DNA of 64,000 nucleotides from Neoceratodus forsteri. Taxonomy: Eukaryota; Chordata; Ceratodontiformes; Ceratodontidae. Below, piece after piece: positions 29,826-40,934 of the stretch. The notes under the pieces are model-generated. The model was not told the origin of the DNA. It searched no databases and saw only the letters and a program-made list of their open reading frames with translations. The translations under genes were made by a program, and so were the position numbers. Position 1 is the stretch's first letter; each line of letters opens with the position of its first letter. The DNA is taken from positions 473,120,001 through 473,184,000 of the forward strand of contig CM028136.1 in assembly GCA_016271365.2 (NCBI GenBank), read 5' to 3'.

Positions 29826-32800
29826 TTTTTTTAAAAAGGACATTAGCAATATACAGATATAAATTCTCCTTTCATAATTCATCAAAAGAAATTTAAAAAT
29901 TCCAGGAACAACAAATATTGTTACCATCGCTATTGGGTCAAGAACATCTAAAGAATAGCAGTTATAAAACAAAGATATAGAAAAAGTAATTGAATAATAC
30001 AGACAGAAAATCAGAGGGATGGGGGGTGGAGAATGATAGCAATATGTCCAAATAGAGTCCTGCTATTGCAGAGTTAAGTGAGATGGGCTGTTATCTCCCC
30101 AACCACATAATTATCAAGGTACAGAAAGTCCAGAGGGTAATGCTTCCTCATAAGACTCAAACCTTTAAATTCCAGAGACTGTGAAGAAAATAGAAAAGAG
30201 AGCAAATCAGCATTTCATTACAAGGGCATTGTAAAATTTAATTTTATTCTTGAAAAATATATCTAAATACACTTTTATGCAGACAGGTCCAATAGAGCAA
30301 AACATGTAGTTACAGCACACCCACAGAAGCAACAGAAAGGGTTTCAGGTCCCAGTCATGATTAGAACCGTTAAGTGAAAGTGTTCCCATGGAAAAAATCT
30401 AGTAGCTTTCACATGGGAGTAATCTTTTTTGTCTGTCACTCCACCCCCGCTCCCCAAAGGATCTGGTTTCACATCTTTGATACCTATAGTATATATTTCA
30501 GTTCATCTGGGTTGCTGTTATGATACTGCATAAAATGTTCCCTAACAGGCATATCCTCCTTTTTATTCATAATATCACTGAGGTGTTCTTGTATAAGTAG
30601 CTGGACTGGTCTATTGTCCTACCAATGTACAATTTAATGCAGGGACACTAGAGGGCATAAACAACAAATTATGTACCACAGGCAATAAATTCCCTTAACT
30701 CAATGGTTCTAACACAACTATACAGTTTTACTTCCTTGGCTTGGTTGCAGTGCTTCCACGTATTGCATTTGCTACATTTAAACATGCCTACAGGCTTTGC
30801 AGGTAACCAATTCTGAGTGTTCTTTAGGAGTGAGGATTTAGTGAATCTGCTGTGGAAAATCTGATCCCTAATTCTGGGTGTTTTTTTAAAAGAATGTAGT
30901 AATGGAGCATCTCCCACCACAGTTCCCAATCTGGTATCACATTTTAAAATAGGCCAGTATTTTCTTGCTACTGCTCCAATTTGTACAGACAGGTTATGAT
31001 AGCAATAAAGTAGATTCTATCCTTAGCTTTGTTCTTTTGCCTGTATTTAGATTTTAAAAGCTGTGTCCTATCTAAGCAATTTGTCCTCTCGTACTGATAA
31101 TCAATCTCACGCTCTCTATAACCCTGATCTAAAAATTGTTCTTTGAGTTCTCTAGCTTGTTCCCTATATTCTGTATCACTAGAAGCTTCTTTTTAATTTA
31201 ATAAATTGTCCATAGAGGAGAGATTTAATAAGGGATTCTTGGTAGGAGCTGTCTGCTCTCAACAGAGCATTTGGTGGCAGTAGGTTTCCCATAGGATTTA
31301 CTTTCCACTGCCTTACCAGTATTAGCCAACAAGATAACATCAAAAAATTCAGAAATGTGTAATTAATATTTGCAGTGAATCTCAAACCAAGATAATTGTT
31401 TCTTGAGTCAATCACCAAATTCTTCAGCTTACTCTTTAGTACCTTCCCACACACAGACCACATCATCAGTAAAGCATAGCCATTTGATGACATGGTCTGT
31501 GTGGGGGTTGTTCTCTCTCTGTTACACACAATAAAATTCTCTCAATACCAAATTGGCATTAGTGAGGGTCATAGCGGTCCCCATAGCTGTTCCCTTAGTT
31601 TGAAGCAAGAAGTCACCATTAAATTCAAAAAAATTATGAGTTGGAATAAATTCTAAACTTTACAACAGGAATTTGATTGGGGCAGCTGAACTAAAGAGAT
31701 AGTTGTTTAAGAAGTATTCACATGCCCTCAACCCATCACCATGTATAGTTGATGTATACAGGGATTCCACGTCAATTCCTATCCACAGATAGTTTTCATT
31801 CCATTTAAATTCCCTGAATTTATCTAACACATCCATCATGTCTGTAAGATATGAGGGAAGTTCACGTACACATGGTTTAAGGAAGAAGTCAGTGAATTTG
31901 CAAAGGTTATTGGTCAGTGAGTCAATTCTAGACACAACTGGCCTGCCTTGGGGAATTTTGGAATCTTTATGAATTTTAAGAAGTATATAGAAAGTCAAGC
32001 CCTAGGTGCACCATTCCATAAGAAATTAAATTCATTCTACATGACTGAGTCATTGTTTTTAGCTCATTCCATCGTACCCACTAATTGTTTTTTAAAAACA
32101 CTGGTTGATTTCACTGGAGCTGTTTATAGTTAACAGAATCATTTAGCAATTCATAGACTTTACTTTGATAAAATTCCTCCAATATACATACTATGGGCTG
32201 AACTCATGAATGGTTTTGGGACTAAGTCCCACACTGCGACTCCATTTGTGGGCCAAAATCCCTGCAGCTGCGGAGATTAATATTCACAGCCACAGCAGTT
32301 GCGGAAGATGTTATGGCTAGTACCACCAGCCATAACAGTTTTCTGCAGCTGTGGGTATTTCCATGGCAACACCACCCGCAAACTGTCATATACCATGGAG
32401 ATGGACGTAATCTGACTCCACCTTTGTGGATATCTGCAGCTGCAGGACAACTGCAGATCCACAAGTGACACCCCACTTGTGCTGTGTTTTTCCCACAACC
32501 ATGTGAATTTCAAGGGTTTTGTGAATCAAGCCCTATATTTCCACCCTTATCAGCCTCTTTAAAAATCACACCTCTGGTATTTCTTAGTTCTTCTAAGGCC
32601 CTTAATTCTGCACTTGAAGGATTTTTACAGTTAAAGTTATCCTGCTCTTCAGTTTTTCAGCTTCTGTGATTATTGTTTTTCAAATGTCTGAATAGCACTA
32701 TTGCTAGTATTAGGCCAAAAAGTAGATTTCGTTTTAAAAAATTCCTGCTTAAGATTTTCAAATTCCCCAACATCATAAGTTGTTATATTACCACCGTTCC

Positions 32801-33052
32801 CATCAATGTTAACCTTTACTGCAAACAGGTATTCATTCAGTAATGAGTCTAGTAACTCCAGGTTCTCCAGTTCATGATCTAAAAGTATACTATTATTACC
32901 TGTTGTACTGAGGGCCTGATCATTTTCATAAAATTGCTGAGTGGCATCTAGAATAAAATCAGTGTCCTCCATAGTATTAGTATTTAGACTGTCTGCTGCA
33001 CAAATGTCTAGACCCATTGTTTGATTGACATATTTAAGAAACAATTACTGGG
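29826..33052 (-). mobile_element. Penelope-like element copy A (minus strand, head to head with copy B)
   Basis: Penelope-like elements encode a reverse transcriptase related to telomerase plus a GIY-YIG endonuclease. Reading down from 33044: an N-terminal open frame of 124 codons ends SNSAIQTFEKQ, then a shifted frame gives SSAELRALEELRN and the EADKGGNI motif, cut by a 339 bp MITE. The frame resumes as EEFYQSKVYELLNDSVNY. The core reads FYILLKIHKDSKIPQGRPVV (31998 down), then IGIDVESLYTS, with the catalytic FTDDV near 31460. A Cys cluster (FKCSKCNTW) lies at about 30790 and the endonuclease CPCIKLYIGRT at about 30640, followed by EHLSDI. Stops and frameshifts are present. The 3' end abuts another transposon. 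Confidence 0.9.
32195..32533. mobile_element. 339 bp GGGC-ended MITE inserted in Penelope copy A
   Basis: The ends are GGGCTGAACTCATGAA and, in reverse complement, GGGCTTGATTCACAAAACCC. The target duplication is TAT (32192-32194 and 32534-32536). Removing the insertion restores the reading ADKGGNIVC on the minus strand, which confirms the boundaries. The interior has CTGCAGCTG-type inverted repeats and no coding capacity. The right end is close to that of the 17291-18979 element (GATTCACAAAA). Confidence 0.85.
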
Positions 33053-36000
33053 TATGCTGGAAAGAGCTAAAAATAATAGCTCAGTCACAGACAACGAATT
33101 AAATTTCATATGGAATGATGCACTTAGGACCCCGACTTTCTATATACTCCCTAAAAATTCATAAACATTCCAAAAATCTCCCAGGCAGGCCAGTTGTCTC
33201 TGGAATTGACTCAATGACCAATAACCTCTGCAAATTCATTGACTTCTTCCAGTACATGAACTTCCCTCCTATCTTAGGAGCATGATAGGTTTATTAAATA
33301 AATTTAGGGAATTTACATGGAAAGACAACTATCTGTGGATAGGAACTGACATGGAATCCCTGTGCACATCCATCACACATGGTACTGGACTGAGGGCTCA
33401 TGAATACTTCTTAAACAACTGCCCCTTCAGTTCAGCTGCCCCCATCAACGTCTTACTGGAAAGTTTGGAATTTGTTCTAACTTACATATTTTTTTTATAA
33501 AATGGTGACTTCTTCCTACAAACTAAGGGAACAGTAATGGGGGCCACTATGGCCCCCTGTTATGCCAATTTGGTATTGGGGTATTAGAGAAAGTTTACAG
33601 TATGTCACTATGAGAACAGCCTACATACATACCACATCATCAAATGGCAGTGCTTTATTGATGATGTGGGGCTAGATATTCAAAACTTTGCCCCTGGGTT
33701 AAGTTAACACTGCCCGGCGGGCAAACTAAGCCTGGAGCACAAAGCAAACTATATTCAAAAGGAATAGCCCAGGGCAAACAGCTTCTGAATATAGCATGGG
33801 AATGAGGCCGTGCAAACTGGGCTGGGAGTGCAGGGCAAATGTAGCCCTGGATAAAGACAGCACTGAATATAGCAACCAGGAAGTGCAAACCACACCAACA
33901 ACTCCGTGCACAGCGACATGAGGGCAGATAGAGATGAACTATGTGGCCAATGTGTGTGCCAGCAAATGTGTGGACCAAGTACAGCTGCAGGCAGCAGTAG
34001 ATGTAAAAGAACAGAGATCAAAACTGTATAAAAATCCCCTTAACCGTTAGTGCGGAGCTAAGCTGTTTGCCCAGTGCAAACACATTTGCCTGGTGCTGAG
34101 ATTTGCCATATTCAAAAGTGACATGCAACTGAGCCTACTTTAGTAGTCTCTGGGCAAACAGCCAAATTAGCATCTCATTATTCCCTGATTTGCATGCAGT
34201 TAGCCCAGCATTACTGCAGGGTCCCACAGCTACACCTGTAGGTCAGTCTGGAAGTACAGGGGCTGGCCAGGTCTGGCAGCAGCTCCACCTGTAGGTCTGT
34301 CTGCCAGTGCATGATGGTTGCTGCAGGCTACATGTATGCAGTACAGCATAGCATTGTGTACCCCAGGGAACAACACAGCATAGGCACAGGCGGTGGTGGT
34401 GCTGCATGCAACCATCACATTGTAGGCCATGCTACAGTGCACAGCAGACACTACAGTAGCAAGGGGGCCAGTAGTGTGAGGGACACAGCAATGCCTATGG
34501 TATGTAGGGCAGTGATGATCCCTGCACTGTACACAGTGACAAGCCCAGTTTGTAGGTGATTACTGACAGCGGACAGTACTGTTTTGCTGTTGCGTGCTCC
34601 ACAGATGCTGCACCTATGCCTTGGGATGCTCACGGTGACATATACATGGCCGGCTGTGTGTGCTGTGGCATTTGTACAGTTGTGCGGTATGTGGCTGGGG
34701 GGGCATGTAAGATCTGACTGGCACACAGGTGGTGGGGTATTCCCACTACTGGCCCATGTGCACCGCATGATGTGTCCCAGCCTTGTGGCTACATCTGGGC
34801 TGTGGTGAAGTCTGGCCACCCGTACACCCTCCCCTTAATTACCACCATGTCCACAGTGCTGCATGTGTGTGCTGGCATCTGCTGGTCACCACAGACGTAT
34901 GGTCTGCAGGTGTGTGCTGTTTGGCAGCACTACCATGATGTCCCCTGTGGGTCGGATCACCCCTTACTGTCTGTGCTTGTCTGGGACTGGTGACAGCTGT
35001 TGGCATCATGGTGGTGCCATCAGTGAGCAGCATGTGTTCTTCATGTCTGGCATTTTCTAAGTGTCATGACCATATGTTAGGGTCGCGCAAGCTGCGCTAA
35101 TCCCACACTAACACCACGCAAAGCACAAATGTTGTGCAAAGCTGTTTGCCCAGGATTAAGACCAGCTTTTCCTAGGTGGTAATTTGTACCATGCTAAGGG
35201 TTGTGCTATGTTACACTAAACACCTTAGCATGGCGTAGTCGCTGAATCATCCCTACAGCGCCTCTACATCTACAAGTTCACTTTGCCCCTTGCATATAAT
35301 TATGGTTTGCCCGGTGCTAATGCAGTTTGAGCGCGCTATTTGGCCTTTTGAATATGGCAGACCCACACTAATCCCACATTAAACCAGCACAAACGGTTTG
35401 CGCACTGCACAAAGCTTTGAATATCTAGCCCGTAGTCTGTGTGTGGGAGGGTACTAAACACTAAGATAAAGAATTTGTTGATTGGCTCAACAGTAATGAT
35501 CTTGGTTTGAGATTCACTGTGAATATTAATAAAACATGTTTGACTTTTTTGGATGTCACCTCGTTGGCCAATACTGGTGAGGCAGTGGAAAGTAATCCTA
35601 TAGAAAACCTACTGCCACCAATGCTCTGATGAGAGCAGACAGCTTCCACTCAAAATCCCTTAATAAATCTCTCCCCTATGGACAATTTATTAGATTAAAA
35701 AGAAACTGTTCTAGTGATACAGAATTTAGGGAACAAGCTAGAGAACTCAAAAAACGATTTTTAGATCAGGGTTATAAAGAGTGTGATACTGATGATGGGT
35801 ATGAGAGGACAAATAACTTACTGTAGATTGGACACGGCAATTAAAACCGAAATGCAGGCAAAAGAACAAAGCTAGGGATAGAATCTGCTGTGTTAATGAC
35901 TATCATAAACTGTCTGGACAAATTGGAGCAGTAGTAAGAAAATACTGGCCTATTTTAAAAGTGTTACCAGATTGAGAACTGTAGTGGGAGATGCTCCACT

Positions 36001-37057
36001 AGTTTCTTTTACAAAAGCACCCAGAATTAGAGATCAGATTGTCCACAGCAGATTCATTAAATCCCCACTCCTAAAGAACACTCAGAATTAGTTACCTACA
36101 AAATCTAAAGGCATGTTTAAATGTGGCAAATGCAATACATGCAAGCAATGCAACCAAGCCAAGGAACTAAAGCTGCAGAGTTATGAAAGAACGATTGAGT
36201 TAAGGGAGTTTGTTGCCTGGGGTACAGAATTTGTTGTTTATCCCCTCTGGTGCCCTGCATCAAATTGTACAATGGTGGGATGGTTAGACCAGTCCACCAA
36301 TATATGCAAGAACACCTCAGGGATATCAGGAATAAAAGGGAGGATACGCCTGTTGGGGAACAATTTATGCAGCATCACAACAACAACCCAAACAAACTGA
36401 AATATATGGATATTAAATATGTGAAACCAGATCCTAGGGAGGTGACAGACAAAAAAAAAGATTACTCCAGCATGAAAGCTACTGGATTTTTTTCCATTGG
36501 AACATTTTCACCTAAAAGTCCTAATCATGATTGGGACCTGAAACCCTTTCTGTAGTTTCTGTGGGTGTATTGCATCTACATGTTTTGCTGTATTGGACTT
36601 GTCTGCATACAAGTGCATTTAGATATATTTTTCAAGAACAAAATGGAATTTTGTAATGCCGTTGCAATGAAATGCTGATTTGCTCTCTTTCCTATTTATT
36701 TATTTTTTTACAGATCATCTGGAATTTAAAGATTTGTGTCTAACAAGCAAGCAGATCCCCTTGGAATTTCTGTATCTTGATAATTATGTGGTTGTGGAGA
36801 TCGCAGCTGTCTCACTTAATTCTGCAGTAACAGGACTCTATTTGGACATATCACTATCCCCTTCCCCCTTTATGTCTCTATTATTCAGTTTCTTTTTTCT
36901 GTATCTTTGTTTCATTACTGTTTCCCTTTAGCTTTGCTTGGCTCAATAGCGATGGCAACAATATTTGATTGTTCCTGGAACTTTACATTTCTTTTGATGA
37001 AATATGAAAGGAGAATTCATATCTGTACATTGCTAATGTCTTTTTAAAAAAATGTAT
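33053..37057 (+). mobile_element. Penelope-like element copy B (plus strand)
   Basis: This copy lacks the N-terminal part of copy A and starts inside the reverse transcriptase: ILPKIH and GRPVV-like sequence at about 33145-33200, then NKFREFTWKDNYLWIGTDME (33294-33353), and the catalytic FIDDV at about 33650-33668. A 1763 bp transposon follows at once. After it come KSLNKSLPYGQFIRLKRN (from 35653), a Cys cluster FKCGKCNTCKQCNQAKE (36116-36166), and the endonuclease (FVVYPL, then CIKLYNGG and QEHLRDI, 36228-36330). The 3' UTR ends near 37057, exactly mirroring copy A at 29826. Stops and frameshifts are present. Confidence 0.9.
33669..35431. mobile_element. 1763 bp non-autonomous GGGC-ended DNA transposon inside Penelope copy B
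   Basis: The termini are GGGCTAGATATTCAAA and, in reverse complement, GGGCTAGATATTCAAAGCTTTG, about 20 bp of inverted repeat. The flanks are GTG (33666-33668) and GTA (35432-35434), a 3 bp duplication with one change. Copy A shows the intact site (GATGATGTGGTCTGTGTGTGG). No transposase is visible; the interior is GC-richer and repeats GTGCAAAC and GGGCAAAC-type motifs near both ends. A second, partial copy lies at 29060-29812. Confidence 0.85.
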
Positions 37058-37125
37058 TAATCTAAGTTTTTCGATACATGCTTTTTCGCTATGCACTTAT
37101 GCTATGTATTTGTAATTGGAGCAAT

Positions 37126-37330
37126 TTATAGGTTCAAATTCTGCCAGACCTTGACATATCTGACAGTTGTAAATGGCCCTCCCAAATGGTTAGGACCATG
37201 ATGTTCAGGTAGGTAGTTAAAGCTTGAGATTTCACCAGAAGCCTGCTCCCTGATGAAAGCTACGGTCAAAGTGCTGGGGCAACTGGTGTGATTAGCTAAT
37301 TTGTGCTTTAGCACCATGCTTTTACTGCAC
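37126..37330 (+). mobile_element. Penelope-type terminal remnant with hammerhead-like motif
   Basis: The sequence CTCCCTGATGAAAGCTACGG then CAAAGTGCTGGGGCAACTGG resembles the CUGAUGA...GAAAC arrangement of the hammerhead ribozymes known from Penelope-like element ends. It lies about 70 bp beyond the end of Penelope copy B on the same strand. The GAAA box reads CAAA, so self-cleavage is doubtful. A related copy lies at 43060-43330 on the other strand. Confidence 0.4.
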
Positions 37331-37334
37331 TTTC

Positions 37335-39535
37335 ATTTTGATTATAAAGATGTAAAAATTCTTTTACAGTAAATGTGGTTGCTGTGTTTTGAGTGTGGCA
37401 GCAACTTACTGTCCTTTGAACTCCTACTCTGGGTTTGACAAACCCATTACTCCATCTTGTCCTCTGCATCACCTGGGCGTGAACCCTTTTCTTGTTTTCT
37501 GAGTCAAGTGTTCCCTCCCCACAGCACCTTGGTATCCCTTCCCCGCCAGTTTAAAGCCCAGGCTAAGTAAAAACAAAAATACTTTTTTTGTCTCATCCTT
37601 TCTGCCTGTTCTTTTGCAGAACTTCTCCTCTGAGCAGGCAGCACAAGGAAAAGGCAGACCACATGCTGGCACTGTTGTCCCTGCCCAATGCTTGAGCATT
37701 TTTCATATTAAAGAGCCATTGTGGCTCACACTCAGGATTTGAGAGTTAGAAACCAGAGAATTTAAGCAGAGTGCCCCAGATCAACTGTTGGTCAGACAGT
37801 GAGCACTGACCCAGGGATGGAGATGGACACCAAGAGAGAATGACGGGAAACTGTGGCTCACTTGGAGTCTTGAAGCCGATTCCGTCGGCTCCTCTGTGGT
37901 GCCTCTCCTCCAGTCGGGCTTCAGGTCTGTGTAGTCATGGCAGTCCTCCTGGCAGCAGTGTCAGTGGTCCCATCAGGAATGTTCCTATCAGAGCAGTTGC
38001 AGAGTCAACAGTCATGCAGTGTGGGCTTGGTTTGGACCCATTTTTTTTTTACCTTAATTATCGAAAATAAAATGTCCATTATCAGTGGTAGCAAAAATAT
38101 GGACTGCAGAGGTGTGAAGAACAGCCAAGGAGGGTGTGGCACCAGTTGGAGGTTGCAATGGGGTCCCAATGGAGCATCAGGTGGAGCAAGCAGATCCTGC
38201 CTCCCTGAGTACCCACAGAGCCATCACAAACCTCCCTCAGTCAGCAATAGCACTAGCCCTCCAGCCAGACTCCTCCTCAGCAATCCATCATCCTGGATCG
38301 GAGTGGTGAGCCAATGGCAGCACCATTGGGCAGGTGCTGACTACCAGAAGGTTCTTTATAATTAAGTAAATAAAACATTTTTGAACACGTCAGACTATGT
38401 AGGGCAATTGGTTAAGGCAGATAAGAGGGTGTTGCAGTCCCCAGGAAGAGAACCACCCAGAAGGTGAAGCAGTAGGTCAGAGGCCCTGGGTAAACAAAAA
38501 AAATATCCCTGAGGGCACAGCAAGGGGCGAGGTTGCCCCAACAAAGGAAAAAAACCCTAGCTAGTGTTTATTTATTTAAATTTAATCTATGTATTGCCTT
38601 GTTGGCTCAATACGCTGCCTTTTGAACTTGTGTAATGCCCCACTTTCCCTAACAAAATATCTGCATTTGTGTATTGACCCATTTATCCACAAACTGTCTG
38701 AACTTGTGTGGTATCCCATTTGACCCAGCAAACTGCCTTGAATCTATGCTACCTATGAACAGGGACCCTGGTTTTCCGTTTTTACCGGTAACACAGGTAA
38801 AAGTCACAGAATCACGCTTGGTTTGCAGATTTTGGATTCTTGTACTGGTGCCTCATGGAAATTGCATGTCACTGCACAGAGTCCCTAAGATTTCAGCATC
38901 TTTTTTAATTTTTAAATTTTCTTTTTCTATGCCCCCTTCTCACAGTATCAGTCTCCACTTTTCAGAGGTCCCTAGACTTGGTATCCCCTAGTTTCACCCC
39001 AGGTAATGTTCAGGAGCTCCTGTGGGCTTGCCCCCATCTTGCCTGTGTTGTACCCCCTCCAGGTGGGAAGGAAGGGGGCTTTGGGCTTATGAAGGGACCA
39101 GCAACCATCCTCCAGTTGGCCAGCGGGTGTTTTTCCATTTTCCTGGGAGTGTGACAGGCCACATGATGTCAAGGCACAAGCCGATGTCCTTTACACTCCC
39201 TTCCACAGTGAGGGCCGACATGTTGCCATGCCTCTGGCCTCCAACAGGGGCCAGCAAATGCTGAGCTGTGAACCCACCCTCCCTCCCGCAGAAGGCGGTG
39301 GTCATTGCACACTCAAGCCTTCACTCTCCCCTGGCCGGCTCTTCAACACCCAAGTCTGTTCCCAAACCCTGGTCAGTGGTGTCACATGCAGAAATCCAAT
39401 TCAGGCAGTTAAATGATAGATAGGAAAAAACAAAACAAAGGTGGTGGTTCAGATTAATTCACATATGAGTTCTAACAAGCAAAGAGACCAAGTAATTTAA
39501 AACTTGTGTATGTGGATTGTGGGTGTTGAAGAAAG
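37335..39535. other. No recognised gene; unique or undetected old repeats
   Basis: Includes a T-run (38039-38050) and AT-rich patches near 38560-38600 that might be decayed LINE ends. Open frames at 37937-38365 and 38674-38991 show no motif I recognise. Confidence 0.35.
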
Positions 39536-39540
39536 GGGAT

Positions 39541-40024
39541 CATAGTGCTGTCACTACGGCCATTACCCCTGAGGGATGTGGACTGCATTGTTGCTACTGC
39601 CATCATACCCGAGGGGTAGGGTCCATAGTGCTTCTGTCATCACCATTGGTGGATGGGGAATGTAGTACTGCTGCTGTCCCACCTGATAGATGGGGACCAT
39701 AGTGCTGATACTGCCATCATACCTGAGGGATGGGGGCCATAATGTTGATCCTGCCATCACACCTGAGGAATAGGGAATGTAGAACTGCTGCCATCACATC
39801 TAAGGGATGGGGGCCGCAGTGCTGCTGCTTCCATCACACCTGAGGGTGGGGGGCCATAGTGCTGTTGCTGCTGCCATCACACCAGTGGGATGGAGGATGT
39901 AGTGCTGTTGGTGCTGCATCGCACCTGAGGGATGGGAGCTGTAGTGCTTCTGCCATCACCACTAGTGAATGAGGAATGTAGTACTGCTGCCTTCCCACCT
40001 GAGGGATGGGACCCATAGTGCTTC
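39541..40024 (+). repeat. Minisatellite, about ten units of 40-50 bp
   Basis: The unit is roughly CTGCCATCACACCTGAGGGA followed by TGGGGGCCATAGTGCTGCTG. Length varies between units, and some share a variant with GGGAATGTAGTACTGCTGC, hinting at a higher-order pattern. The open frames are by-products. Confidence 0.85.
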
Positions 40025-40149
40025 ACATTCATCCTTGGTGAATTTTTAAAACAGCTTTATCAGCTTGTTTTGGACTCACATTATTAAAGATGGCTGCCAC
40101 TCACAATTTTTTTTTAAATCACTCCTGTCAATGGTTATCTGTTGAATGT

Positions 40150-40415
40150 AGATACATAGGTAGTGAAGGCAGAAAAGGACCAGAGGTCCAGTCTTCCCAA
40201 AGTTCCCTATCTGTTATTGGGATTTTGTTCCCTAAGTGCATCACCTTGGTCTTTTTGGTATCGTATTTCAGCTGTCAACCCTTACATCACCTCTCTAGCC
40301 TTTGTAGATTCCTCTGCATTGCCCTGATCTCTTTGTCTCTATCTACCCTAACACAGAGCTTCACGTCATCTGTGAAAAGACACAACTTGCCCTGGATGCC
40401 TTCTCTTGTTTACAT
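40150..40415 (-). mobile_element. CR1 fragment with internal deletion
   Basis: The minus strand from about 40410 matches CR1 reverse transcriptase after the catalytic motif (a LFTDD-like block near 40375, then TKKTKVMHLG near 40235). It then runs directly into a CR1-type 3' end (GGTCCTTTTCTGCC near 40180, CTATGTATC at about 40155). About 0.9 kb of the expected 3' coding sequence is missing. Confidence 0.65.
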
Positions 40416-40419
40416 ACTA

Positions 40420-40930
40420 GATTCATACTGTGGACATATTAAGATGGTGCTAGCACATGTTTCTGGTAGTAAACAGCATAGCACTACACCAAGACATTCA
40501 AGTTTTTCATGGCAGGAATGGCACAGGATGGGAAATTTCAAAAACTTTAAAATCTCATATCTTAGTTTAGGAATGAAAGAAAGCCAAAAGGCAAATGAGA
40601 AAACTAATATTTCTGCCACAAAAACATTGCTGAAAAAAACTACAAGGTGACTAACAAATATTTCTGCTTTAAATGGCAAAGGAAAACCTCAGATTATAAG
40701 GTATTTTACATTAATTCTAACCCGATGGCAAAAGACAAGATTAAACTACCAAATAAACAGTTCACTTCCCCAGAAGCATGGCATGCCCTGATCATACTCA
40801 TAGCTGTCAACTGTGTAGATCCTTCCTTGCTCTGCAGAGCTCTGAACCTGTGATCACCACTGCTGATCCTCATTGACTCAGTCACATCTCCAGTCTGGCT
40901 TTACTCACTCTTAGGCCTCACCTTCACTTG
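40420..40930. other. No recognised feature
   Basis: AT-rich sequence with no visible gene or repeat. Confidence 0.4.
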
Positions 40931-40934
40931 CTCC

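Noticed and set aside
39541..40024. CRISPR-like array of regularly spaced repeats
   Set aside because: The units are contiguous, vary in length, and have no unique spacers of constant size. The surrounding sequence is vertebrate. It is a minisatellite.
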